64,000 bases of DNA from Sphaerisporangium corydalis (GCF_025506355.1 NZ_JANZYP010000001.1:155932-219931), one strand, 5' to 3'. Positions 42,585 to 52,820 are shown, numbered from the stretch's first letter. Notes: a model not told the origin generated them from the sequence alone. Program-made: numbers and translations.

Positions 42585-44798
42585 TCAGCCCTGGAGCAGC
42601 CGGTGGGTGAGGCTGGTATGGCGCCGCCCGGCGCCGCGCGTCCGCACCGCCTGCGCCAGCGCGCGGCGCGAGCCCACCAGGACCACGAGCTTCTTGGCGC
42701 GGGTGACCGCGGTGTACAGCAGATTGCGCTGCAGCATCATCCAGGCGCTGGTCGCCAACGGGATCACCACGGCGGGATATTCGCTGCCCTGCGAGCGGTG
42801 GATGGACACCGCGTAGGCGTGGGCCAGCTCGTCCAGCTCGTCGAAGGCGTATTCGACGGTCTCGTCCTCGTCGGTCAGGACGGTGAGTTTGCTCTCCTCG
42901 GGGCGCAGGTCGGTCACCACGCCGACGGTTCCGTTGAACACCCCGGCCACGCCCTTGTCGTAGTTGTTGCGCAGCTGGGTGACCTTGTCGCCGATCCTGA
43001 ACACCCGGCCGCCGTACCGGCGCTCGGGCATGCCCTCCCGCGAGGGGGTCAGCGCCTCCTGGAGCTCGTTGTTGAGGTTGCCGGCCCCGGCCGCGCCGCG
43101 GTGCATCGGCGCGAGCACCTGCACGTCGCGGCGGGGGTTGAGGCCGAACCGCTTGGGGATGCGGCGCGCGACCACGTCGACGGTCAGCGCGGCGATCTCC
43201 TCGGGCTCCTCGCAGGGGAACAGGAAGAAGTCGGTCATGCCTTCCAGGGCCGGGTGCAGCCCGGTGTTGATGCGGTGGGCGTTGACCACCACCCCCGACC
43301 GCTGGGCCTGGCGGAAGATCTGCGTGAGCCGTACGCGCGGGACGGTGTCGGCGGCGAGCAGGTCGCGCAGCACCTCCCCCGCGCCGACCGAGGGCAACTG
43401 GTCGACGTCGCCCACGAACAGCAGGTGGGAGCCGGGGGCCAGCGCCTTGACCAGCTTGTTGGCCAGCAGCAGGTCCAGCATGGAGGCCTCGTCGACCACC
43501 AGCAGGTCGGCGTCCAGCGGGTTGTCGCGGTCGAAGGTGGCCTCGCCCCCGGGGCGGAGCTGCAGCAGGCGGTGGACGGTGGTGGCCTCGTGGCCGGTGA
43601 GCTCGGCGAGCCGCTTGGCGGCCCTGCCGGTGGGGGCGGCGAGCACGACCTTGGCCTTCTTGGCGCGGGCCAGCGCGACGATGGACCGCACGGTGAAGCT
43701 CTTGCCGCACCCGGGGCCGCCGGTCAGCACGGCCACCTTGGAGGTGAGCGCCAGCCGGACCGCCTCGGACTGCTCGGGGGCCAAATCGGCGCCGGTGCGC
43801 CCGCGCAGCCAGGTGAGCGCGGCCGTCCAGTCCACGTCGCCGAAGGCGCCGAGCCGGTCGTGGCCGGAGTCGAGCAGGCGCCGCAGGCCGCCGGCCAGCG
43901 ACAGCTCGGCGCGGTGGAAGGGCACCAGGTAGACCGCCGGGACCGTCGCCTCGCCGGCCGGGACGTCCTCGCGGACCACGCCCTCCTCGGCGACCAGTTC
44001 GTCCAGGCAGCTCGACACCAGCTCGGCCGGGACCTCCAGGATCTTGACCGCGTCGCCGACCAGGTTGGGGGCGGGCAGGTAGCAGTGGCCGGCGTCGGCG
44101 CCCTGGGACAGGGTGTAGCGCAGGCCGGCCTTGACCCGGTCGGGGCTGTCGTGCGGGATGCCGACGGCCTGGGCGATGGTGTCGGCGGTCTTGAAGCCGA
44201 TGCCCCACACGTCGTCGGCCAGCCGGTAGGGCTGTTCCCTGACGACGGTGATGGAGGTGTCGCCGTACTGCTTGAAGATGCGCACCGCGATGGAGGTGGA
44301 CACCCCGACCCCCTGCAGGAAGATCATCACCTCTTTGATGATCTTCTGTTCCTCCCAGGCGACGGCGATCATCTTGGTGCGTTTGGGGCCGAGGCCGGGG
44401 ACCTCCACCAGGCGCTCGGGCGCGGTCTCGATCACCTCCAGCGTCTGGACCCCGAAGTGGTCCACGATGCGCTCGGCCATCTTCGGGCCGATGCCCTTGA
44501 CCAGGCCGGACCCGAGGTAGCGCTGGATGCCCTGGACGGTGGCCGGCAGGACGGTTGTGTAGGACCACACCTCGAACTGCTTGCCGTACTTGGGATGGGA
44601 GCCCCACCGTCCGGTCAGGCGCAGGCTCTCCCCCACCTGCGCGCCCAGCAGTGGCCCCACCGCCGTGACCAGCTCGGCCCCACCCCGCCCGACGGCCACC
44701 CGGGCGATGGTGTAGCCGGTCTCCTCGTTGGCGTAGGTGATGCGCTCCAGGACCGCGTCAAGACCCGTGGCAGGAGGACCACCCGATCCAGTCGTCAC
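42585..44798 (-). CDS. recD2: RecD2-type ATP-dependent DNA helicase
   Basis: A 737-residue SF1B 5'-3' helicase. The N-terminus is the OB and helix-hairpin-helix region of RecD2 (KGIGPKMAERIVDHFG, VPGLGPKRTKMI). Motif I is GGPGCGKSF, motif II is VVDEASMLD, motif III GDVDQLPSVGAG, motif IV ... FRQAQRSG and motif VI LLYTAVTRAKKLVVLVGS. RecD2 acts without RecBC, in repair. GTG start. Confidence 0.95.
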   Translation of the reverse strand: MTTGSGGPPATGLDAVLERITYANEETGYTIARVAVGRGGAELVTAVGPLLGAQVGESLRLTGRWGSHPKYGKQFEVWSYTTVLPATVQGIQRYLGSGLVKGIGPKMAERIVDHFGVQTLEVIETAPERLVEVPGLGPKRTKMIAVAWEEQKIIKEVMIFLQGVGVSTSIAVRIFKQYGDTSITVVREQPYRLADDVWGIGFKTADTIAQAVGIPHDSPDRVKAGLRYTLSQGADAGHCYLPAPNLVGDAVKILEVPAELVSSCLDELVAEEGVVREDVPAGEATVPAVYLVPFHRAELSLAGGLRRLLDSGHDRLGAFGDVDWTAALTWLRGRTGADLAPEQSEAVRLALTSKVAVLTGGPGCGKSFTVRSIVALARAKKAKVVLAAPTGRAAKRLAELTGHEATTVHRLLQLRPGGEATFDRDNPLDADLLVVDEASMLDLLLANKLVKALAPGSHLLFVGDVDQLPSVGAGEVLRDLLAADTVPRVRLTQIFRQAQRSGVVVNAHRINTGLHPALEGMTDFFLFPCEEPEEIAALTVDVVARRIPKRFGLNPRRDVQVLAPMHRGAAGAGNLNNELQEALTPSREGMPERRYGGRVFRIGDKVTQLRNNYDKGVAGVFNGTVGVVTDLRPEESKLTVLTDEDETVEYAFDELDELAHAYAVSIHRSQGSEYPAVVIPLATSAWMMLQRNLLYTAVTRAKKLVVLVGSRRALAQAVRTRGAGRRHTSLTHRLLQG

Positions 44799-44979
44799 GC
44801 GACCCCCCGTCTCCAGCGCTTCGCCAAGGGTAGAGCCTCACCGCCGGGGGAGCGGCAGCAGACGGACGAGCGAAGTGAGCGCGCCGGTGTCCGAAGGACG
44901 GTCGGTCCGTCATCCGCCGGGCAGGTAGATCACCGGTAATGTGGCCACCAGGTGGCACCGGACACAGGGAGGGCGGCCG

Positions 44980-46332
44980 ATGGCGGCGGTCATGGAAGTC
45001 ACGGCACGCGCGCTGCTGCGCCGGTTGGCGATCGAGCAGGCCGAGACGCGGATGCCGTCGCTGGTGGCCATGGTCTCGCGGGACGGCGAGCCGGTCTGGT
45101 TCGGCGCCCGGGGCACGGTCGAGGGCGCCGACCCCACCCCCGACACCCAGTACCGCATCGGGTCGATCACCAAGACCCTGGTCGGCGTGCAGGTGATGCG
45201 CCTGCGCGACGAGGGCCTGCTCGACCTGAACGACCCGCTGTCCAAGCACCTGGCGGGCACCCCGGTCGGCGACGCCACCATCGCCCAGCTCCTGTCGCAC
45301 ACCGCCGGCCTCACCGCCGAACCGCCGGGACCCTGGTGGGAGCGCACCCCCGGGGTGGGCATCGACGCCCTGGCCGGGGCGCTGGACGGCGGCACCGCCC
45401 GCCACCGGCCCGGCCGCAGGTTCCACTACTCCAACCTCGGCTTCGCCCTGCTCGGCGAGCTGGTCGCGCGCCACCGCGGCGTCCCGTGGCCGCAGGCGGT
45501 GCGCTCGGAGATCATCGAACCGCTGGGCCTGAACGACACCACCGCCCGGCCGCGCGAGCCGCACGCCCGGGGGTACGCCGTCCACCCGTGGGCCGACGTG
45601 CTGCTGCCCGAGCCCGAGCACGACGCGGTGGCCATGGCCCCGGCGGGGCAGCTGTGGTCCAGCGCGGCCGACCTGGCCCGGTGGTCGGCGTTCCTGGCCG
45701 GCGGGCGCGAGGCGGTGCTGTCGCGCGCCACGCTCGCCGAGATGCGCGAGCCGGCCACCCTCGACGACGGCGACACCTGGACCGGCGGCTACGGCCTCGG
45801 CATCCAGCTCATGCGCCACCGTGGCAGGCGCCTGGCCGGGCACGGCGGGTCGATGCCCGGGTTCCTCGCCCTGACCTGGGCCGATCCGGCCGACCACGTC
45901 GGGGTGCTGTGCATGGCCAACTCCACCTACGGCCTGCGCGCCTCCCTGGTCACCGACCTGCTGGACATCCTGGACGCCCACGAGCCGCCCATCCCCGGCG
46001 CCTGGTCCCCCTCCCCGGCCGACCCGGACCTGCTGGAGCTCACCGGGCCCTGGTACTGGGGGCCGGCCGCCTACGTGCTGCGCCTGCTGCCCGGCCGTGA
46101 CCTGTCGCTGGGCCCCGTCGGCGGGCCGGGCCGGTCCTCGCGGTTCGCCGCGCGGGCCGACGGCACCTGGCTCGGCCTGGACGGCTACTACGCCGGGGAG
46201 ACGCTGCGCCTGGTGCGGCGCCCCGACGGTACGGTCGACCACCTCGATCTGAACACCTTCGTGTTCACCCGGCGGCCCTACGACCCGGGCGCGCCGGTGC
46301 CCGGCGGCGTGGACGAGGCCGGCTGGCGCTGA
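44980..46332 (+). CDS. Serine hydrolase, class C beta-lactamase/DD-peptidase fold
   Basis: A 450-residue protein with the SxxK motif in GSITKTLVG, the YxN motif in FHYSNLGFALLG and an HGG motif (GHGGSMPGFL). No signal peptide is seen, so it is probably cytoplasmic, like many esterase-type members. The ATG at 44980 has GGGAGGGCGG upstream. The C-terminal 100 residues form an extra beta domain. Confidence 0.93.
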   Translation: MAAVMEVTARALLRRLAIEQAETRMPSLVAMVSRDGEPVWFGARGTVEGADPTPDTQYRIGSITKTLVGVQVMRLRDEGLLDLNDPLSKHLAGTPVGDATIAQLLSHTAGLTAEPPGPWWERTPGVGIDALAGALDGGTARHRPGRRFHYSNLGFALLGELVARHRGVPWPQAVRSEIIEPLGLNDTTARPREPHARGYAVHPWADVLLPEPEHDAVAMAPAGQLWSSAADLARWSAFLAGGREAVLSRATLAEMREPATLDDGDTWTGGYGLGIQLMRHRGRRLAGHGGSMPGFLALTWADPADHVGVLCMANSTYGLRASLVTDLLDILDAHEPPIPGAWSPSPADPDLLELTGPWYWGPAAYVLRLLPGRDLSLGPVGGPGRSSRFAARADGTWLGLDGYYAGETLRLVRRPDGTVDHLDLNTFVFTRRPYDPGAPVPGGVDEAGWR

Positions 46333-46440
46333 GCCCGGGAGACCCGCCGTGAGCTCGGCCTGGTTGACTGCGGGTGAGGGAACGAGCGAGCCGCCCGGAC
46401 GGCGGGCCCGGCCGCTCGGCGAGCCGCCGGGGGCGGGAAC

Positions 46441-47715
46441 GTGAGCACCGACACCGAGGTCGAGACCCTGCTGCGCGACCTGGCGCCGCAGGTGCTCGGC
46501 GCGCTGGTCCGCAGGCTCGGCCGGTTCGACACCGCCGAGGACGCGGTGCAGGAGGCGCTGCTGGCCGCCGCCGTCCAGTGGCCCAAGGACGGCCTGCCGG
46601 ACAACCCCCGGGGGTGGCTGATCACGGCCGCCTCGCGGCGGCTCACCGACCTGTGGCGCAGCGAGCACGCCCGCCGCGTGCGGGAGGCCACGGTCGCGGC
46701 CATGGACCACGCCGGCGAACCCGTCGCGCCGGGACCGGAGGACCAGGCCGGGCAGGACCGGGACGACACCCTCACGCTGCTGTTCTTGTGCTGCCACCCG
46801 GCGCTGTCGCCGTCCTCCCAGATCGCGCTCACGCTGCGCGCCGTCGGCGGCCTGACCACCGCGCAGATCGCCCGTGCCTTCCTGGTGCCCGAGGCGACCA
46901 TGGCCCAGCGCATCAGCCGGGCCAAGCAGCGCGTCAAGACCACCGGCATCCCCTTCGGCATGCCCCCCGAGCCCGAGCGCGCCGACCGGCTGCGCGTCGT
47001 GCTGCACGTGCTCTACCTGATCTTCAACGAGGGCTACACGGCCACCTCAGGCCCCGACCTGCACAGCCGCGAGCTGACCGGCGAGGCGATCCGGCTGGCC
47101 CGCGCGGTCCACCGGCTGCTGCCCGGCGACGGCGAGGTGACCGGGCTGCTCGCCCTCATGCTGCTCACCGAGGCCCGCCGCCCGGCACGCACCGACGGCG
47201 ACGGCGCCCTGATCCCGCTGGCCGAGCAGGACAGGGGCCGGTGGGACCGCGAGCACATCGCCCAGGGCGTCGCGCTCATCACCGAGGCGCTGTCCAGCAC
47301 CCCGCTCGGCCCCTACCAGCTCCAGGCGGCCATCGCCGCGGTGCACGCCGAGGCGCCCGACGCCGCCGCCACCGACTGGCCGCAGGTCCTTGCGCTGTAC
47401 GAGGTGCTGGCCGGGGTCGCGCCCAACCCGGTGGTGACGCTCAACCACGCCGTGGCGCTCGCCATGGTCAAGGGCCCGCTGGCCGGGCTGGACCTGCTGG
47501 CCACCCTGGACGGCGACGAACGGGTCTCGGGCCACCACCGCCTGGACTCCGTCCGCGCCCACCTGCTGGAGATGGCCGGTGACCACCAGGCCGCCCGCGA
47601 GGCCTACCGGGCCGCGGCCCGCGCCACGGCCAGCCTTCCCGAGCGCCGCTACCTGGAGGCCCGCGCCGACCGGTCCGCGCCACGATCACCCGGCGGCGGG
47701 GACCCGCCCGGCTGA
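46441..47715 (+). CDS. ECF42-type RNA polymerase sigma factor with TPR-like C-terminus
   Basis: A 424-residue sigma factor. Region 2 is DTAEDAVQEALLAAAVQW with PDNPRGWLITAASRRLTDLWR; region 4 is GGLTTAQIARAFLVPEATMAQRISRAK; from about residue 185 an all-helical DUF6596/TPR-like extension follows (LYLIFNEGYTATSG, ITEALSSTPLGPYQLQAAIAAVHAE). ECF42 proteins need no anti-sigma factor and are usually encoded next to a YCII-domain protein, which is not adjacent here. GTG start. Confidence 0.93.
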   Translation: MSTDTEVETLLRDLAPQVLGALVRRLGRFDTAEDAVQEALLAAAVQWPKDGLPDNPRGWLITAASRRLTDLWRSEHARRVREATVAAMDHAGEPVAPGPEDQAGQDRDDTLTLLFLCCHPALSPSSQIALTLRAVGGLTTAQIARAFLVPEATMAQRISRAKQRVKTTGIPFGMPPEPERADRLRVVLHVLYLIFNEGYTATSGPDLHSRELTGEAIRLARAVHRLLPGDGEVTGLLALMLLTEARRPARTDGDGALIPLAEQDRGRWDREHIAQGVALITEALSSTPLGPYQLQAAIAAVHAEAPDAAATDWPQVLALYEVLAGVAPNPVVTLNHAVALAMVKGPLAGLDLLATLDGDERVSGHHRLDSVRAHLLEMAGDHQAAREAYRAAARATASLPERRYLEARADRSAPRSPGGGDPPG

Positions 47716-47809
47716 GCCCGCTCGCGCGCTGCGGGGCCGCGTTCCGGCCGGACGAGCAGGACCCGTATCGCCTTGCCTGATATCCTTATGCTGTAAAGAG
47801 ATAGCTCGG

Positions 47810-47825
47810 CCTTAATCCCCTAAGG
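47810..47825. promoter_or_regulatory. Candidate TetR operator
   Basis: CCTTA-n6-TAAGG lies directly ahead of the TetR start at 47835, overlapping its AAGGAG ribosome binding site. The half-site recurs as CCTTATG (47784-47790) and CATAAGG (47829-47835), making four half-sites in 52 nt. Confidence 0.5.
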
Positions 47826-47834
47826 AGCCATAAG

Positions 47835-48656
47835 GTGGTCGTGTTCGCCGGCCAGGGGGACGTTCAGCGCACCATGGCCCTGCTGTGGCGCACCGCCGGC
47901 CCTGGTGACCCCCGGACCGCCCCCGGGCCCAAACCCGCGCTGAGCGTGGACATGATCGTGGACGCGGCCATCGCGGTCGCCGACGCCGAGGGGATGTCCT
48001 CGCTGTCGATGCGCGCGGTCGGCGAACGGCTCGGGCGCACGGCCATGGCCCTGTACACCTACGTCCCGAGCAAGGGCGAGCTGGTCGACCTCATGTACGA
48101 CCGGGCCCTGGCCGAGCTGCCGCGCGGCTACGACGGCGAGGCGGGCTGGCGGGCGGCGCTCACGCGGTGGGCCGGGGACGGCTGGGCGTTCTACCTGCGC
48201 CACCCGTGGGTGCTGCAGGTGTCGCAGGCGCGGCCGGTGCTCGGGCCCAACGAGTACGTCATGATGGAGACGCTGCTGGGCGTCCTGCGCGGCACCGGCC
48301 TCGGCGCCCCCGTCGTGCGGCGCCTGGTCGGGACGCTGATCTACTTCGTGCGCGGCACCGTCCAGCCGGTCGCCGAGGCGCGGCAGGCCGCCACGGCCAC
48401 CGGCGTGCCGGACCAGGAGTGGTGGGACGGCCGGTCGGCCCAGATCGCGCAGGTCGCCCCCGACTTCGCCGAGCGGTTCCCGATGGTGGTCTGGCTGGGC
48501 ACCGAGGGGGCGTCCCCTCTCGGGGACGAAGCCGACGAGCCCTGCCCGGACGACGACCGGCCCTACATGGAGGCCGAGGCCGAGAAGACCTTTCAGGCCG
48601 GGCTCACCGTCCTGCTGGACGGCATCGAGGCCGCCATGCGCCGCGCCGGCCTGTGA
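47835..48656 (+). CDS. TetR-family regulator (TetR_C type)
   Basis: A 273-residue regulator: HTH SMRAVGERLGRTAMALYTYVPSKGELVDLM after a 35-residue N-terminal extension, and a C-terminal domain of the tetracycline-repressor class with ARQAATATGVPDQEWW. GTG start with AAGGAG 7 nt upstream. No co-transcribed partner; it faces the glyoxalase gene convergently. Confidence 0.92.
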   Translation: MVVFAGQGDVQRTMALLWRTAGPGDPRTAPGPKPALSVDMIVDAAIAVADAEGMSSLSMRAVGERLGRTAMALYTYVPSKGELVDLMYDRALAELPRGYDGEAGWRAALTRWAGDGWAFYLRHPWVLQVSQARPVLGPNEYVMMETLLGVLRGTGLGAPVVRRLVGTLIYFVRGTVQPVAEARQAATATGVPDQEWWDGRSAQIAQVAPDFAERFPMVVWLGTEGASPLGDEADEPCPDDDRPYMEAEAEKTFQAGLTVLLDGIEAAMRRAGL

Positions 48657-48716
48657 TCCGCCGCCGGCCGGTTCGTCGCGCACCAGGTCCTCGCCCGGGC
48701 GCGCGGCGGACCGGGG

Positions 48717-49082
48717 TCAGTTCGTCTCGATCACCGACAGGATGTTGCCCGCCGGGTCCTTGAACCAGGCGATGTTGGGGCCGCCCCTGCGGAAGATCCC
48801 CTTGTCGTCCACGCCGTCGTAGGCCTCGAAGGTGATCCCGGCCGCGAGCAGGCGCTCCACGGCGGGCTCGATGGCGTCGACGGGGAAGTTCAGGATCGTG
48901 AACGTCGCCGGGGTGTGGTCGTGCTTGGGGTAGACCAGGGTGTCACGGCCACCGGCGATGTGCAGGGTGAGCATCCCGTGGTCCTCCGACACCCGCAGGC
49001 CGAGCGTCGTGCCGTAGAACTCCTTGGCCTTCGGGATGTCGTCCACCGAGAATCCGCTGAACGCCTTGACGTGCTCGAACAT
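48717..49082 (-). CDS. VOC/glyoxalase-superfamily protein
   Basis: A 121-residue protein with two beta-alpha-beta-beta-beta halves: [25 protein letters not shown], and [18 protein letters not shown] ending [14 protein letters not shown]. It is a metal-dependent lyase, dioxygenase or antibiotic-binding type that cannot be assigned further. The ATG at 49082 has GAAGGAAG upstream. Confidence 0.9.
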   Translation of the reverse strand: MFEHVKAFSGFSVDDIPKAKEFYGTTLGLRVSEDHGMLTLHIAGGRDTLVYPKHDHTPATFTILNFPVDAIEPAVERLLAAGITFEAYDGVDDKGIFRRGGPNIAWFKDPAGNILSVIETN

Positions 49083-49359
49083 GTCGGTCACTTCCTTCGT
49101 GTCGGGCCCCGGTGAGCATCGTGTCACGCCCTCGGGACGACGCCATCGCCCGAGGCGCGCAGGGCTCGGGCCCGGGCGGGCCGCCTAATTGGCCCGGTCG
49201 GCCGGAGGGGAATTGGCCCTACCGGCGGACCGAATCCCCCAATAGCGTCACTTGACGTCACCCGGCGCGCGGCCGGGTGGCGACTCGGGGGAACGGGAGA
49301 GATGACGTGACGATGGGGTGCGCGGCCTTGGCGCCGTACCGGCCGGCGGGCGTGACCAG

Positions 49360-50286
49360 GTGAGCGGGCGCGGCTGGGCGCTGTTCGCCGTGATGGGCGT
49401 CCTGTGGGGCGTCCCCTATCTGATGATCAAGGTGGCGGTGGACGGCGTGTCCGTCCCGGTGCTGGTCCTGGCGCGGACGGCGATCGGCGCCGCCGTGCTG
49501 CTGCCGCTCGCCCTGCGCGGCGGCCGGATGGCGGCGCTGCGCGGGCACTGGGCGCCGCTGGCCGCGTTCGCCGCGATCGAGATCATCATTCCGTGGTGGC
49601 TGCTCTCCGACGCCGAGCACCACCTGACCAGCTCGATGGCCGGGCTGCTCATCGCGGCCTCGCCCATCGTCGGGGTGGTGGTGGCCCGGCTGGCGGGCGG
49701 CGCCGAGCGGCTCAGCCTGCTCCGGTGGACCGGCCTGGCGGTGGGCCTGGCCGGGGTGGCCGTCCTGGCGGCGCCGGGCCTGCGCGGCGGGCAGCCGTGG
49801 CCGATCGTCGAGGTGCTGCTGACCGCCGTCTGCTACTCCGTCGCGCCGCAGATCGCCGCCCAGCGGCTCAAGGACGTCCCCTCTCTGCCGATGACCGCGG
49901 TGTGCCTCGGCTTCGCGGCCCTGGTGTACACGCCTCCGGCGATCCTGACCTGGCCGCACGCGCTGCCCGGCGTGCGGGTGCTGGCCGCGCTCGCGGGACT
50001 CGCCGTGGTGTGCACGGCGCTGGCGTTCATCGTGTTCTTCGCGCTCATCCGCGAGGTCGGCGCCTCGCGGGCCCTGGTGTTCACCTACCTCAACCCGGCG
50101 GTCGCGGTCACCGCGGGCGTGCTGCTGCTCGGGGAGCCGCTCACCACCACGATCGTGCTCTCGTTCGCGCTGATCCTCGCCGGTTCGGTCCTGGCGACCG
50201 CCCGGCAGTCCGGCGGCGAAACCGAGCCCGCCGGGGTGCCGGCCGCCGGGGACGACCACGCCGGCCGGGCCGCCTCCAGCGTGTGA
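49360..50286 (+). CDS. DMT-superfamily transporter (EamA/RhaT)
   Basis: A 308-residue permease with ten hydrophobic helices and two EamA repeats (RGWALFAVMGVLWGVPYLMIK and LTAVCYSVAPQIAAQR; YLNPAVAVTAGVLLLGEPLT in the second). Such proteins export metabolites or amino acids. The GTG at 49360 is taken; an upstream ATG at 49318 adds 14 residues. The 277-nt region before it holds AATTGGCCC twice (49187 and 49211) and no gene. Confidence 0.9.
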   Translation: MSGRGWALFAVMGVLWGVPYLMIKVAVDGVSVPVLVLARTAIGAAVLLPLALRGGRMAALRGHWAPLAAFAAIEIIIPWWLLSDAEHHLTSSMAGLLIAASPIVGVVVARLAGGAERLSLLRWTGLAVGLAGVAVLAAPGLRGGQPWPIVEVLLTAVCYSVAPQIAAQRLKDVPSLPMTAVCLGFAALVYTPPAILTWPHALPGVRVLAALAGLAVVCTALAFIVFFALIREVGASRALVFTYLNPAVAVTAGVLLLGEPLTTTIVLSFALILAGSVLATARQSGGETEPAGVPAAGDDHAGRAASSV

Positions 50287-50498
50287 CGCCCACCGCGAAC
50301 CCCCGACCGGCCGATGGCGAGACGGCGCTGTCATCGGGAAACCAATGGGACTCGCGTGATCACAGGGGACTATGTGATGCAGTTCACAAGGACATCACGA
50401 AATATCCGGGGATGAAGTCCCCGTTTACCCCTACGTCTCACAAGCGGGGGAGGATTTCCCCGTAAGCGGGATGACCGACCACAAAGGGGGGCACCACC

Positions 50499-51152
50499 GT
50501 GGGCACCACGATCACGACCGCCGAGCGCGGCCACGTTCACCGGATGCGCGCCGACGCGTCGCGCAACCGGGAGCGGATCGTGGCCGCCGCGCGCGAGGCG
50601 TTCGTCGAGTACGGCGCCGAGGTGACCCTCGACCAGATCGCACGACGGGCAGGGGTCGGCAACGCCACCATCTACCGGCACTTCGCCGACCGCTCCGAGC
50701 TGATCCGGCAGGTGACCCTCGAGGTCATGAACCGGATCGTCGAACTGGCCGAATCGGCGCTCGCCGACACGCCGGACGCCTTCGCGGCGCTCCAGCGTTT
50801 CGTGCACGGCGCGGCCAACGAGAAGATCGGGGCCCTCTGCCCGATGCTGTCCGACGGCTGCGAGCTGATCGCCGCCGAACTCGCCGACAAGCGCGTCCGC
50901 CTAGAGCGGGCCCTGGAAGACATCATGGACCGGGCACGACGCTCAGGCCAGCTGCGCCCCGATGTGGCGGCCGGCGACATCCTGATCGCGTTGCCGCAGC
51001 TCACCCGGCCCCTGCCGGGTACCTCCTGCCTGAACCTCGAAAGGTTCGCGGACCGTCACCTGCAGCTGTTCCTGGACGGCCTGCGCGCTCCGGCGCGCTC
51101 CACGCTGCCCGGAAGCGCTCCGACGTTCGAGGACCTCCAGCGGCAGAGCTGA
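50499..51152 (+). CDS. TetR-family regulator of the MFS exporter
   Basis: A 217-residue repressor: HTH TLDQIARRAGVGNATIYRHFADRSELI, then the helical ligand domain with ALCPMLSDGCELIAAEL. GTG start with GGGGGG upstream. It is 90-100 nt upstream of a DHA2 drug exporter and is the obvious local regulator of it. The 212-nt region before it contains palindromes (GGGGATGAAGTCCCC at 50408-50422). Confidence 0.92.
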   Translation: MGTTITTAERGHVHRMRADASRNRERIVAAAREAFVEYGAEVTLDQIARRAGVGNATIYRHFADRSELIRQVTLEVMNRIVELAESALADTPDAFAALQRFVHGAANEKIGALCPMLSDGCELIAAELADKRVRLERALEDIMDRARRSGQLRPDVAAGDILIALPQLTRPLPGTSCLNLERFADRHLQLFLDGLRAPARSTLPGSAPTFEDLQRQS

Positions 51153-51254
51153 CCACCGGCCTGCCGGCCGCCAGAGTCCGCGTACTCCCCGCGCGCCGTC
51201 ACTCCTGACTTCTCTTGCCATTTTTCGATCAACGTACTGATAGTGAGTCAATTC

Positions 51255-52772
51255 ATGCCTGAAACGGCCCAGGTCCAGCCGGACCCCCGCCGCTGGAAAG
51301 CACTCGCGTTCATCGCCATAGCCCAATTGATGGTCGTGCTCGACGCGACGATCGTGAACATCGCCCTCCCCTCCGCCCAGGCCGACCTCGGCATCTCCGA
51401 CGCCAACCGCCAGTGGGTCATCACCGGTTACGCCCTGGCGTTCGGCGGGCTGCTGCTGTTCGGCGGGCGCATCGCCGACCTGTGGGGGCGCAAGCGCGCC
51501 TTCACCGCCGGCCTGATCGGCTTCGCCGCCGCCTCCGCGCTCGGCGGCGCCGCGGTCAACGAGTCGATGCTGCTCGGCGCCCGCGCCCTGCAGGGCGCGT
51601 TCGGCGCGCTGCTGGCCCCCGCCGCGCTGTCGCTGCTCGCGGTGATGTTCACCGAGTCGAAGGAACGTGCCAAGGCGTTCGGCATCTACGGCGCCATCGC
51701 GGGCGGCGGCGGCGCCGTCGGCCTGATCCTCGGCGGCTTCCTCACCGAGTACCTCGACTGGCGCTGGACGTTCTTCGTGAACATCCCCTTCGCCGTGGTC
51801 GCCGCCATCGGCGCCTTCCTGGTCGTCCGCGAGCCGGTCGGCACCCGCAACAGGAGCGGCCTGGACATCCCCGGCGTCGTCCTGGCCAGCCTCGGCCTGG
51901 CCTCTCTGGTCTACGCCTTCAACCGCGCCGAGTCCGACGGATGGACCGCGGGCGTGACCCTCGGGCTGTTCGCCGCGGCCGTCGTGCTGCTCGGCGCGTT
52001 CGTGCTGGTGGAGAGCAGGGTCCGGGCCCCGCTGCTGCCGCTGCGCGTGATCGCCAACCGTAACCGCGGCGGCGTGTACATGTCGCTCGGCCTGGCCGTC
52101 ATCGCGATGTTCGGCCTGTTCCTCTTCCTCACCTACTACCTGCAGGCCATCAAGGGGTACTCGCCGGTCCAGACCGGCTTCGCCTTCCTGCCGATGATCG
52201 TCGGCATGATCATCGGGTCGACGCAGATCGGCGCCCGCCTGATGACCCGGGTGCCGCCGCGCCTGCTGATGGCCCCGGGCTTCCTGCTCGCCGCCATCGG
52301 CATGCTGATCCTCACCCAGATGCGGATCGACAGCTCCTACCTCACCCTGGTGCTGCCCGGCCAGGTCCTGCTCGGGCTCGGCATGGGCACCGCGTTCATG
52401 CCGGCGATGAGCCTGGCCACGTACGGCGTCCAGCCGCGCGACGCCGGGGTGGCCTCGGCCATGGTCAACACCTCCCAGCAGATCGGTGGCGCCATCGGCA
52501 CCGCGCTGCTCAACACGGTCGCCACCAGCGCCGCCGCGACCTGGGTCACCGCGCACGCCGCCGAGGCGGGCAGGCTGGGCAAGGCCGCCTTCGTCAACCA
52601 GGCGGCGGTGGCGGGGTACGCCGCCGCGATCTGGTGGGCGGTCGGCATCCTGGTGCTCTCCGCGATCATCGCGATCACCCTGATCGACACCGGTCACCAG
52701 GGCGGCGCACCGGTCGCGGCGACCGGCGAGGACGGGCAGGACGCGCCCGCGCTCCCGGCGCTCGCGCACTGA
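51255..52772 (+). CDS. MFS multidrug transporter, DHA2 family (EmrB/QacA)
   Basis: A 505-residue major facilitator with 14 hydrophobic helices. Motif A reads GRIADLWGRKR, motif C-like region GAIAGGGGAVGLILGGFL, and the N-terminal LMVVLDATIVNIALPSAQADLG is the DHA2 signature with the membrane Asp. It expels drugs using the proton gradient. An in-frame GTG at 51243 gives four more residues; neither start has a strong ribosome binding site. Confidence 0.95.
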   Translation: MPETAQVQPDPRRWKALAFIAIAQLMVVLDATIVNIALPSAQADLGISDANRQWVITGYALAFGGLLLFGGRIADLWGRKRAFTAGLIGFAAASALGGAAVNESMLLGARALQGAFGALLAPAALSLLAVMFTESKERAKAFGIYGAIAGGGGAVGLILGGFLTEYLDWRWTFFVNIPFAVVAAIGAFLVVREPVGTRNRSGLDIPGVVLASLGLASLVYAFNRAESDGWTAGVTLGLFAAAVVLLGAFVLVESRVRAPLLPLRVIANRNRGGVYMSLGLAVIAMFGLFLFLTYYLQAIKGYSPVQTGFAFLPMIVGMIIGSTQIGARLMTRVPPRLLMAPGFLLAAIGMLILTQMRIDSSYLTLVLPGQVLLGLGMGTAFMPAMSLATYGVQPRDAGVASAMVNTSQQIGGAIGTALLNTVATSAAATWVTAHAAEAGRLGKAAFVNQAAVAGYAAAIWWAVGILVLSAIIAITLIDTGHQGGAPVAATGEDGQDAPALPALAH

Positions 52773-52792
52773 CCCACCCCGTACACCGCTGA

Positions 52793-52820
52793 GGGGCCCG
52801 GCCGACGCCGGGCCCCTTTT
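52793..52820 (+). terminator. Intrinsic terminator after the MFS exporter
   Basis: A 9-bp stem GGGGCCCGG/CCGGGCCCC with a 6-nt loop is followed by TTTT, 20 nt after the stop. Confidence 0.85.
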
